In this document: positions 54,950 to 62,756 of the stretch, one piece after another | Layout of the letters: every line of letters starts with the position of its first letter | How positions within the stretch are numbered: position 1 is the first letter of the stretch | Assembly (NCBI GenBank): GCA_937957915.1 | Contig: CALGNZ010000118.1 | Coordinates: 22,659-86,658 of the forward strand | DNA length: 64,000 nucleotides | Origin: an uncultured Granulosicoccaceae bacterium | Lineage (GTDB): Bacteria > Pseudomonadota > Gammaproteobacteria > Granulosicoccales > Granulosicoccaceae | Reading direction: 5' to 3' | Notes under the pieces: model-generated | Databases searched by the model: none | Seen by the model: the letters and a program-made list of their open reading frames with translations, nothing else | What the model was told of the DNA's origin: nothing | Translations under genes and position numbers: made by a program

Positions 54950-55411
54950 ATGTCGCTGTTTCCTAAACACTGGTTCCACCGCAAGGCAGCCGCCAAAGAG
55001 GGGTTTCTGTACGTAATCTCAAACCCGTCTATGCCTGGGCTCGTCAAGGTAGGTATGACTTCCAAGCCCCCTGCCGAGCGAATGAAATCGCTCTACTCAA
55101 CCAGTGTGCCCACACCCTTTGAAGCTGAGTACTTTGCGCTGTGCAAGGACAGAATAAAAAGCGAAGCTGTTGCTCATCAGGTACTGAAGTCATGGCGGGT
55201 AAATTCCAGACGAGAGTTCTTTCGACTGGCACCTGAAGTGGCGTGCGCCAAAGTGCATTACGCTTTGGGCGATGCAAAAGTAATCTATAGCCGACAACGC
55301 CCACGCCGATACCACGGCAGACAACTGGGCTGGATTCGCCAAATAGCTGCACTGACAGCACTCGCGACTCCTTCTTTGTGTAATGCATTGGGCGTTGTAT
55401 TACCACTTTGA
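54950..55411 (+). CDS. GIY-YIG nuclease-like protein (T5orf172/MUG113 type)
   Basis: A 153-residue protein whose residues 19-95 match the T5orf172/MUG113 branch of the GIY-YIG fold: GFLYVISNPSMPGLVKVGMTS followed by ERMKSLYSTSVPTPFEAEY. The GIY-YIG pair is altered to FLYV...VKVG as usual in this branch. After about 110 the sequence is basic, then a short hydrophobic end. Function unknown: members occur as phage or restriction-linked nucleases or as nonenzymatic DNA-binding proteins. It converges with the deaminase gene. Confidence 0.8.
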   Translation: MSLFPKHWFHRKAAAKEGFLYVISNPSMPGLVKVGMTSKPPAERMKSLYSTSVPTPFEAEYFALCKDRIKSEAVAHQVLKSWRVNSRREFFRLAPEVACAKVHYALGDAKVIYSRQRPRRYHGRQLGWIRQIAALTALATPSLCNALGVVLPL

Positions 55412-55450
55412 GCTGAACGCCGGTGCGTCAGCCTGTGCCCAGACCGGCTT

Positions 55451-55912
55451 TCAGTCCTCAGCAATATCTTCGGCCCAAAGCTCGGGCTTTTCGGCAATAA
55501 ATTTTTCCATTAGTGCGGTGCAGTCTGCATCGTCGGCAACAATGACCTCAACACCTCGGGACCTGAGAAAGTCTTCATTACCACCAAAGGTTTTGTTCTC
55601 ACCCACGACCACCCTTGGTATACCGAACTGCACGATGGTGCCCGAACACATCATGCATGGACTTAGTGATGTGTATAAAGTTGTGTCGCGATAGGTGCGT
55701 TGCCTGCCCGCTTTGCGCAGAGCGTCCATCTCGCCGTGCGCTATCGGATCGCCTTTTTGTACACGTTGATTGCGACCCGCAGCAACCAGTTCACCGCCCC
55801 GCGCTATCACCGATCCAATGGGGCAACCACCTTCGTCATAACCGGCCTTTGCCTCATCGTAGGCCAGGCGTAAAAACTTCGCATCAGTTTCTGTTAGCGT
55901 GTCTTTAGACAT
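55451..55912 (-). CDS. Cytosine deaminase of the yeast FCY1 type
   Basis: A 153-residue zinc deaminase that would convert cytosine (or a related base) to uracil plus ammonia. Zinc motif: H59 and E61 in AHGEMDAL, C86 and C89 in SPCMMC. It resembles yeast cytosine deaminase more than bacterial tRNA or guanine deaminases: GYDEGGCPIGSVI, RDTTLYTSLSPCMMCSGTIVQFGIPRVVVGEN, and the C-terminal FIAEKPELWAEDI, whose Trp146 and Asp149 correspond to active-site W152 and D155 of the yeast enzyme. Minus strand, single gene; the second ureohydrolase is divergent from it. Confidence 0.85.
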   Translation of the reverse strand: MSKDTLTETDAKFLRLAYDEAKAGYDEGGCPIGSVIARGGELVAAGRNQRVQKGDPIAHGEMDALRKAGRQRTYRDTTLYTSLSPCMMCSGTIVQFGIPRVVVGENKTFGGNEDFLRSRGVEVIVADDADCTALMEKFIAEKPELWAEDIAED

Positions 55913-56089
55913 GAATTTTTCTCGCTGTATAGGCTAGTCGACTAATAGTGAAACTATGCACACCGCCGCTCAATGTATCAAACCTTTTTGCCGCTCTGAC
56001 ACAAGTTTGTCGCAATAAACCTGAAACCAGGTGAAATTATCGGGGCACAATCCTTTATTATCGATTGAGGTCACAACGGTTTTTTTACC

Positions 56090-57082
56090 ATGTCAGACAA
56101 TCAGGACTTCACCCCGGAAGATATGATGGACTCACTCTATTGGTGGGGTGTGCCAACGCTATTTGGATGCGAGCACCATCAACGCCTTGACGAGGTAGAT
56201 ATCGCGCTACTCGGCGTACCTCACTCCGCTGGCAATGGTACAACCGAACGCGATCAACACCTCGGCCCACGGGCGCTGCGCAACGTTTCCAGACAATTGC
56301 GCAGAGTACATCTGGAATTTGGTTTCGATCCATGGAAGGCTGCATCTATTGTCGATGTCGGGGATGTGCCATTTCCCGAAGCCAATGACAACGAGGCGTG
56401 TATAGAGCGCATCAGCGACTTTGTGCGCCGGCTCGACAGCGCCGGAATCAACCCGGTCTCCATTGGTGGTGATCACTCCATCACCGGAGGCATTGTGCAG
56501 ACCCTTGGCGGTGGAAAACTGGCAGACGGCAAGCCCGTTGCACTGCTGCATATCGATGCCCATACTGATGTATTCGAGCAACTCGATCACTTCCTAGGTG
56601 CAAAAAAATCAGCAGCGCACTGGGGTTCGTATCTGGTGCATCAGGGTGATGTCGATGCGAGTAAATCAGTACAACTTGGCCTGCGTGGCAACCCCAGAAC
56701 GCTGGACTGGCTGCAACCCTCCTACGACCTCGGCTACACCGTTGTGACCATGAAAGAATACAGACAGCTCGGATTGGATGCAGCCTGCGACCTGATCAGA
56801 CAAACCATTGGCGACACGCCCGTGTACATCACTTTTGATCTCGACAGTCTCGATCCAACAGTTGCACCCGGCGTTTCAAACCTTGAACCTGCCGAGGAAG
56901 GACTACGGATGAACGAAGCCTGCAGCCTGATTCAGTCTCTAAGAGGGTTTAATGTCATCGGCGGTGATGTCGTCTGCATGATGCCAACCAAAGATTCACC
57001 CAACAATATTACTGCCTACTGCGCGGCCGGCATTATGTTCGAAATTCTGAGTCTGGTTGCTGACAACAAGAGAGCAAAGTAA
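56090..57082 (+). CDS. Ureohydrolase (agmatinase/arginase family), substrate unknown
   Basis: A 330-residue manganese ureohydrolase. All metal ligands are present: H129 in GGDHSITGG, D156/H158/D160 in DAHTD and D250/D252 in FDLDSLDP. It is clearly different from the GbuA-like protein at 53748: the N-terminus is WWGVPTLFGCEHHQRLDEVDIALLGVPH and the substrate loop reads VFEQLDHFLGAKKSAAHWGS in place of DEMFGEKIAHGTPF. It should release urea from some guanidino compound. The region around it suggests arginine or agmatine breakdown, but agmatine, guanidinopropionate and other guanidino acids are all possible. Confidence 0.88.
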   Translation: MSDNQDFTPEDMMDSLYWWGVPTLFGCEHHQRLDEVDIALLGVPHSAGNGTTERDQHLGPRALRNVSRQLRRVHLEFGFDPWKAASIVDVGDVPFPEANDNEACIERISDFVRRLDSAGINPVSIGGDHSITGGIVQTLGGGKLADGKPVALLHIDAHTDVFEQLDHFLGAKKSAAHWGSYLVHQGDVDASKSVQLGLRGNPRTLDWLQPSYDLGYTVVTMKEYRQLGLDAACDLIRQTIGDTPVYITFDLDSLDPTVAPGVSNLEPAEEGLRMNEACSLIQSLRGFNVIGGDVVCMMPTKDSPNNITAYCAAGIMFEILSLVADNKRAK

Positions 57083-57148
57083 ATGAGTAGATGAAGCGCT
57101 GGATCAATCTACGTACAAGGAAACCCGCCGCGTAGGCAAGGCTACTTA

Positions 57149-57164
57149 CAAGAATATATTCTTG
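57149..57164. repeat. Perfect 16-base AT-rich palindrome
   Basis: CAAGAATATATTCTTG is exactly self-complementary. It lies 67 bases after the ureohydrolase stop. It has the look of a repressor operator, but no gene start is placed correctly unless the short remnant or an unrecognised frame is expressed. Confidence 0.4.
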
Positions 57165-57180
57165 CTCACGCATCGGATTT

Positions 57181-57330
57181 TCATTGAATGAGTATTCTCG
57201 CCGTCAGCCCCATTAAACCGGTACCGATATTATCGACAAGCCATTTCGTATACCTTAGCAAGGTGCCCCTTGCAGCCAAAACCCAGATCACAACTGTTAG
57301 CACGTACAAAATAATCATGTTACTACTCAT
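57181..57330 (-). pseudogene. Remnant or small protein resembling the C-terminus of a LysE/RhtB exporter
   Basis: A 49-codon frame starting at ATG 57330. It begins with a membrane helix (IILYVLTVVIWVLAARG), then a loop with a basic patch (LLRYTKWLVDN) and GTGLMGLTARIL, the pattern seen at the end of LysE/RhtB family amino-acid exporters (Arg-rich loop, G..L.GLG.R..L). An in-frame stop lies 13 codons upstream of the ATG and I found no earlier parts of the family, so a decayed gene is likely. A real small membrane protein is the alternative. Confidence 0.35.
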
Positions 57331-57403
57331 CGAGTATTCCGTTGTGCTGTATCAGGCATTTCTTTGCTCCCCAACTAACTACGACCATAGACCAGTACTA
57401 CCA

Positions 57404-58567
57404 CTAGTAAATTCTGGCTTGTAAGTTTTCCGATTGCCGGGCCTCTGACTCTAACCCGTAACGCAGATACACTTCTTGTGCACGCTGCAAAGAAGAACGC
57501 GCGTTGCTCATACTATCGTTTGAACGGTATAACTCTACTAATACATCGGGCTGACGTCGATACTGCGCGCGGCTGGATGCTCTTGCCAGTGACTGCTCGG
57601 CTTTCTCGCGAAAGCGCCAGGCTTGTACCACGTCACCCCGAGCGAGCAGCTGGTTGTAGAGCTGCTCCTGATCTTTGGCCACGGCAATGGCATTGACGCT
57701 GTCTTCAAACTCTTGTGTGAGCCGATCTATTTCCGCTTCGAAGCCTTCAAATACACTATCGGAAATTCCTTGTTGCCGCATTTTTTCCAGCATGGCCTCC
57801 GCTTCAAACACACGACCTGAAGCAGCGTGAAGCCGCGCAGCTTCAAGACCTGCGCTCTGCGCCTGGTCGTACTGCTGTGTTTTTGAGTAACCACTAAACA
57901 GGGTTTCATACGCACTGGCTGCTGCACCAAACCGATTAAGCTCAAGATTGGTTGAGGCAATCTTTTTTAAATCCTGCTCTGCCCTGTCGAACTGATTATG
58001 GCTTATTCTCCAGCGCGCGATTAGCAATTGGTCGTAGGCGTCCGATGCCTGCCGGGCACGCTCTCGCGACAGCAAATGCAATCGACCGAACTGCATAAAG
58101 ACACCGGCTGTTGATATTTCGTCGCCGAGTTGCTGATACACATCCAGCGCCTCCGCCAGATAGAGTTCCGCCGCATCAATATCAGTTTGTACCAGCGCCA
58201 GCTCTCCGAGCTCTGCCAACACACGAGCAAGCGTTGCCTGATCTCCGGCTTCAACAGCAAGGCTGGCTAACTCGAGCAACTGCTTTTTTGCACCGGCAAA
58301 GTCGCCGTCTTCAATCAGACCGGCAACTGAGCCTGAAAACCGGATAGCTTGTGACGAGTGGATGGTGGCGATCAACTCATCATTCGACTGAAGGATGTTA
58401 AACGGAGAGTGCACGACTTCACTTTCCGCCGATGCACCGCTTGCGAGTGAATGTTTTGATTCGGTTGCAGCGGAGTCATTACCCGCCAATCGCACATAGT
58501 GGATAACACCGATGACGCAAACGGACATCACACCGGCTATCACCGAGCGCAAAGCATTTTTCATCAC
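57404..58567 (-). CDS. Membrane-anchored TPR protein
   Basis: A 387-residue protein with one N-terminal membrane helix (about 7-27) and a periplasmic or cytosolic body of at least five TPR-like helix pairs between about 75 and 260 (for example GDQATLARVLAELGELALVQTDIDAAELYLAEALDVYQQLGD), then a helical C-terminal part. TPRs bind proteins; no partner is indicated. Two Met codons at the start (58567 and 58564) are equivalent. Gene neighbours are unrelated. Confidence 0.85.
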   Translation of the reverse strand: MMKNALRSVIAGVMSVCVIGVIHYVRLAGNDSAATESKHSLASGASAESEVVHSPFNILQSNDELIATIHSSQAIRFSGSVAGLIEDGDFAGAKKQLLELASLAVEAGDQATLARVLAELGELALVQTDIDAAELYLAEALDVYQQLGDEISTAGVFMQFGRLHLLSRERARQASDAYDQLLIARWRISHNQFDRAEQDLKKIASTNLELNRFGAAASAYETLFSGYSKTQQYDQAQSAGLEAARLHAASGRVFEAEAMLEKMRQQGISDSVFEGFEAEIDRLTQEFEDSVNAIAVAKDQEQLYNQLLARGDVVQAWRFREKAEQSLARASSRAQYRRQPDVLVELYRSNDSMSNARSSLQRAQEVYLRYGLESEARQSENLQARIY

Positions 58568-58691
58568 AGTCCCCTCCGATAAGGGGCAGCGTTTGCCCCG
58601 AGCCTTATGCTGCTATCTGTTTATAGGAGCAATTCAGTAAAGCTGTCTGAAAGAGCGATCTACAAGGATGGTTCACGGGTGCAGAACAACA

Positions 58692-58727
58692 GGCAGACAC
58701 CCGGGCTTTACGCCCGATGTGTCTGCC
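58692..58727 (-). terminator. Hairpin terminator candidate after mmsA
   Basis: A long stem of 9 pairs (GGCAGACAC/GTGTCTGCC) with a small bulge and 5 more pairs (CGGGC/GCCCG) and a TTTAC loop lies about 53 bases past the mmsA stop. On the minus strand the following sequence is only moderately U-rich. Confidence 0.55.
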
Positions 58728-58779
58728 GTCGCATCACTGCGGATTGCAGAGATGCGTCAGGTTTGGATACATCTGAGCC

Positions 58780-60306
58780 CTAGTGTTCTCCACCGGCCTT
58801 GAAGTTAAATACTGCGCCTTCGCGAATACCTGAAGGCCAGCGCGTGGTTACGGTTTTAAGGCGTGTATAAAAGCGAACGCCTTCTGGACCGTGAATAGAG
58901 TGATCTCCAAACAACGATCGCTTCCAGCCACCAAAGCTATGATAGGCAACCGGTACCGGTATCGGTACATTGACGCCGACCATACCAATTTGCACTCGAC
59001 CTACAAAGTCGCGAGCGGCATCACCGTCACGGGTGAATATGGCCGTACCATTGCCGTATTCATGATCATTTACCAGTTGTATCGCCTCTTCGTAGTCCTT
59101 TGCTCGAACGATGCACAACACCGGTCCGAAAATCTCGTCGGTGTAGATTTGCATGTCTTTAGTCACGTTATCGAAAATGCAGCCTCCCACAAAGCAACCA
59201 CCCTCATGCCCTGCCACAGTGACATCACGACCGTCGACAACCAGCTTCGCTCCGGCTTTTACACCGCTATCAATATAACCATTGATGCGTGCTTTTGACT
59301 CCGGTGTGATGACCGGACCCATCTCGGCTGCCGGATCAGTATAAGGACCAACCTTCAAACCTTTGACTCGCGGTGCCAGCTTTTCAATCAGCTGATCCGC
59401 TGCCTCGTCGCCAACACTCACCACAACCGACACGGCCATGCAGCGCTCACCGGCGGAACCGTAAGCCGCGCCCATAACCGCGTCCACTGCCTGATCGATA
59501 TCAGCATCAGGCATAACGACCATATGATTTTTTGCACCGCACAAGGCTTGCACGCGCTTGCCATTGGCGCAGCCGGTCTCGTATATGTACTGGCCGATAG
59601 CCGTGGAGCCAACAAAGCTGACGCCCTGCACTCTGTCATCGGTTAACAACGTATCGACGGCTTCTTTGTCGCCATTAACAACATTCAAAACACCGGCGGG
59701 CAAACCCGCTTCCACCATCAACTCGGCAAGCCGCATACTGCAACTCGGATCCTTTTCAGATGGCTTTAAAACAAAGGTGTTGCCGCAGGCAATGGCGACC
59801 GGAAACATCCACATGGGAACCATCGCTGGAAAATTGAACGGCGTGATACCGGCACACACACCGAGCGGCTGGCGCATCGAATAACTTTCAACCGCAGTGG
59901 CAACAGCCTCGCTGTACTCACCCTTGAGCATTTGCGGTATGCCACAGGTAAACTCCACTACTTCAAGACCGCGGGTGATAGACCCCTTGGCATCGTCTAT
60001 TGTCTTGCCATGCTCACTGGATACGATTACCGCCAGTTCTTCCATATTCGCAAGCAGCAGTTCACGGTACTTAAACATCACCTGAGCGCGTTTGCCCGGT
60101 GGCGTTGCGGCCCAGGCTGGAAAAGCCGCCTGTGCACTGGCAATGGCGACGCGAACGTCATCGGCACTGGCAAGCGCAACCTGTTTGCTCACCTCACCCG
60201 TGGCCGGGTTCAGCACATCGCCGAATCGGGTACTGGCACCTGCGAATGACTTACCGTCAACAAAGTGATGCACCGGGGAATTTAAATCCTGCGCGGCAGC
60301 TGACAT
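58780..60306 (-). CDS. mmsA: CoA-acylating methylmalonate-semialdehyde dehydrogenase
   Basis: NAD- and CoA-dependent oxidation of methylmalonate or malonate semialdehyde to propionyl- or acetyl-CoA, in valine, thymine or inositol breakdown. The 508 residues carry catalytic C289 (SAGERCMAVS) and CGAKNHMVVMPDADIDQA (256-273), where ordinary aldehyde dehydrogenases have the general-base Glu; its absence is typical of the CoA-acylating group. ITPFNFPAMVPMWMFP is another MmsA stretch. MmsA paralogues also act on other semialdehydes, so help with 4-guanidinobutyraldehyde is a formal but unlikely option. Confidence 0.9.
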   Translation of the reverse strand: MSAAAQDLNSPVHHFVDGKSFAGASTRFGDVLNPATGEVSKQVALASADDVRVAIASAQAAFPAWAATPPGKRAQVMFKYRELLLANMEELAVIVSSEHGKTIDDAKGSITRGLEVVEFTCGIPQMLKGEYSEAVATAVESYSMRQPLGVCAGITPFNFPAMVPMWMFPVAIACGNTFVLKPSEKDPSCSMRLAELMVEAGLPAGVLNVVNGDKEAVDTLLTDDRVQGVSFVGSTAIGQYIYETGCANGKRVQALCGAKNHMVVMPDADIDQAVDAVMGAAYGSAGERCMAVSVVVSVGDEAADQLIEKLAPRVKGLKVGPYTDPAAEMGPVITPESKARINGYIDSGVKAGAKLVVDGRDVTVAGHEGGCFVGGCIFDNVTKDMQIYTDEIFGPVLCIVRAKDYEEAIQLVNDHEYGNGTAIFTRDGDAARDFVGRVQIGMVGVNVPIPVPVAYHSFGGWKRSLFGDHSIHGPEGVRFYTRLKTVTTRWPSGIREGAVFNFKAGGEH

Positions 60307-60442
60307 GGAGCGCTCCTGTTTATAATTGAACCATCAGAATGACTGCGCACAGTGTAGCGGTGTATCACGGTATTGAAAACCACAGCAGCACCAGGCTGCT
60401 AATAAATGTCACAGGCCGCGCAAACAGTCACAGGGTTTGAAG

Positions 60443-61333
60443 CTAGCCGGCCAAACGAATGGCATCGGCGATAGCATCGGGCTTTTGTGCAGGTGCCATT
60501 ATATGCACACCAGCCAGGCCGGGGATCTCGCGATACTGCTGAATCAGCTCCGCACAGATTAATCTACCCTCGGCTTTGGCGTCGTCCGCCCCTTCAAGTC
60601 TTGCAATAGTTGCCTCGGGGACAGTAACGCCGTACAAATTTTCATTCATCCAGCGCGCAGATCGGGCACTTGCAATTGGACCAATACCTAACAGCACTCC
60701 CACCTGATCGGTAATTCCTTCATCGGAAAGGCGCTGTATAAAACGGCGTGCAACGTCAGGCTCGAAGCAAAACTGCGTCTGTGTAAACTGCGCTCCACAC
60801 TCTATTTTTGAGCGCAGTGCATCCGGCTTCCAGTCTGCCGGCGGATCGAGTGGCATATCAGCAGCACCAATAAAAAACTGAGGAGGGTCCGTCACGGGTT
60901 TGCCTGAAGGCAAAACGGCGTCATCGCGCAGCGCTCTGGCTAGCTCCATCACCTTGCGTGAATCCAGGTCAAAAACCGGCTTGGCCTCGGGTTGATCGCC
61001 CCTGGCTGGATCATCGCCCATTAACACCAACAAATTACAGCTGCCTTGTGCAGCCGCGCCAATCAGATCAGCGGTCAGTGCAATGCGATTGCGGTCGCGG
61101 CAGGTCACCTGCAGCACCGGCTCAAACCCTGCGGCTGCCAGAATGGCGGCGGCTGCGAAACTGCTCATGGTGGTGGTAGCACCGGCACCGTCCGTTATGT
61201 TGATGGCGTCGACCAGTCCGCGCACATGCTCGGCCTCAGCCAATAGTGGCCCGGACGATGCCGCGACCGGAGGTACGATTTCGGCGGTAATAGCAAACTC
61301 GCGCTTGCTGATTTTTTCTGAAAGTACGGTCAT
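60443..61333 (-). CDS. Methylenetetrahydrofolate reductase family protein
   Basis: A 296-residue flavoprotein-type TIM barrel related to MetF, which reduces 5,10-methylene-THF to 5-methyl-THF. The start ITAEIVPPVAASSGPLLAEAE, INITDGAGATTTMSSFAAA and FTQTQFCFEP are the family marks. It departs from classic MetF in its opening and lacks the EFFPP pattern, so it may belong to one of the divergent MTHFR groups used in C1 catabolism. The ATG at 61333 is preferred; a TTG at 61348 is possible. It lies upstream of mmsA on the same strand, 136 bases away. Confidence 0.85.
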   Translation of the reverse strand: MTVLSEKISKREFAITAEIVPPVAASSGPLLAEAEHVRGLVDAINITDGAGATTTMSSFAAAAILAAAGFEPVLQVTCRDRNRIALTADLIGAAAQGSCNLLVLMGDDPARGDQPEAKPVFDLDSRKVMELARALRDDAVLPSGKPVTDPPQFFIGAADMPLDPPADWKPDALRSKIECGAQFTQTQFCFEPDVARRFIQRLSDEGITDQVGVLLGIGPIASARSARWMNENLYGVTVPEATIARLEGADDAKAEGRLICAELIQQYREIPGLAGVHIMAPAQKPDAIADAIRLAG

Positions 61334-61585
61334 GGCAGCCAACGTCAATGAGGTAGACCATAAAGCTTAACGCTTAGCGATGGCCGACAATTATTAATCG
61401 ACGACCGTCTCCACCCGGAAGACGAAGTGGACGAGCGCCTTGTCGCCGAGTCAACCATGGCTCCGCTAAAATCACCCCGGCAATGTTGCGCTTTTGATAT
61501 TGCAGCCGACGCTGTCAATTTGCGTTTGCACGGTGCGCTCGCAACACGCATTATTCACTGAAGAATCAAACAGTCGAGTAGAAAA

Positions 61586-62740
61586 ATGAGTTTTAGCAAG
61601 CGCCTTATCTATGGTTCCGAACACAATCTGTTACGTGAAGAAATCAGCCGATTTCTCGCCTCAGAAGTGGTACCGCACCTGGAGCGCTGGGAAGAACAGG
61701 GCCATGCCGATCGTGACACCTGGAATCGGCTGGGTGATTTAGGCGCGATGTGCCCGATGATCCCCGAAAGCTACGGCGGCCCGGGCAGCGACATGCGCGC
61801 ATGTGCCGTAATCTACGAAGAGATGGGCAGATGCGGGGTCGCTGGAGTGGGTGGTGTCGGTGTCCACGATATCGTTGCCTACTATCTGTTGAACAATGGC
61901 TCTGAAGAATTGAAACAACACTGGCTGCCAAAAGCGGTTGCCGGAGAAGCACTGTTTGCCGTGGCAATGACCGAGCCGGCAGCCGGATCAGACCTGCGAG
62001 GCATACGTACCAGAGCCGAACGCGACGGCGACGAGTATGTTATCAATGGCTCAAAAATCTTTATCACCAACGGTATTACCGCGGACGCCATTGCCGTTGT
62101 CTGCCGCACAGATCCGACCGCCGAACGCGGTGGCATCAGCCTGATTATGGTCGAGACAAACCGCGAAGGCTTTAAACGCGGCCGCCATCTGAAAAAGCTC
62201 GGACAAAAATCACAGGACGCCGCGGAGCTGTTCTTTGAAGACGTTCGTGTACCGGTCAGCAACGTAATTGGCGAGGAGAATCGCGGGCTCAATCTGCTGA
62301 TGGCAGAATTACCCTTCGAGCGGTTGTTGATTGGATTGACAGCGCTGGGCGCGGCAAAAGGCGCATACGCCGAAACCGTTGCCTACGTACAGGAGCGCAA
62401 GGCATTCGGACAGCCGGTCGCAAGCTTTCAAAATACCCGCTACACCCTGGCAGACCTGCGCACGCAAATCGAGGTTGGCGAGGCCTTTGTCGATCGTTGC
62501 GTGGAGGCACATGCACAGCGCGAATTGACGACAGAACAAGCTTCAATGTGCAAGCTGTGGCTGACCGAAATGCAAGACAAAGTCGTAGATGCCTGCCTGC
62601 AGTTGCATGGTGGTTACGGGTACATGTGGGAGTACCCCATTGCCAAACGATACGCCGACTCCAGAGTGCAGCGGATCTATGGTGGCACATCTGAAATCAT
62701 GAAAGAACTGATCAGCCGCTCGCCGCTGCTTGATAGCTAA
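61586..62740 (+). CDS. Acyl-CoA dehydrogenase
   Basis: FAD enzyme that adds the alpha-beta double bond to an acyl-CoA. The 384 residues have the family signatures AMTEPAAGSDLRGIRT (127-142), FITNG (159-163), QLHGGYGYM (339-347) and YGGTSEIMKEL (365-375). It is divergent from the MTHFR gene and 16 bases ahead of argE. Chain-length or branched-chain preference cannot be read. Isobutyryl-CoA or isovaleryl-CoA would suit the nearby mmsA, but this is only context. Confidence 0.9.
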   Translation: MSFSKRLIYGSEHNLLREEISRFLASEVVPHLERWEEQGHADRDTWNRLGDLGAMCPMIPESYGGPGSDMRACAVIYEEMGRCGVAGVGGVGVHDIVAYYLLNNGSEELKQHWLPKAVAGEALFAVAMTEPAAGSDLRGIRTRAERDGDEYVINGSKIFITNGITADAIAVVCRTDPTAERGGISLIMVETNREGFKRGRHLKKLGQKSQDAAELFFEDVRVPVSNVIGEENRGLNLLMAELPFERLLIGLTALGAAKGAYAETVAYVQERKAFGQPVASFQNTRYTLADLRTQIEVGEAFVDRCVEAHAQRELTTEQASMCKLWLTEMQDKVVDACLQLHGGYGYMWEYPIAKRYADSRVQRIYGGTSEIMKELISRSPLLDS

Positions 62741-62756
62741 GCGCACCGGAAGTCTT

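Larger units (their letters stand above)
57083..57403. other. Intergenic region with a palindrome and a gene remnant
   Basis: These 321 bases after the ureohydrolase gene hold a perfect 16-base palindrome (57149-57164) and a 49-codon minus-strand frame that resembles the end of a LysE-type exporter. Otherwise I see no gene. Confidence 0.5.

Noticed and set aside
61372..61558. Plus-strand coding-like stretch ahead of the acyl-CoA dehydrogenase
   Set aside because: The frame has a natural-looking composition (LLIDDRLHPEDEVDE) but no start codon with a ribosome site and no recognised family; an in-frame stop lies just upstream.
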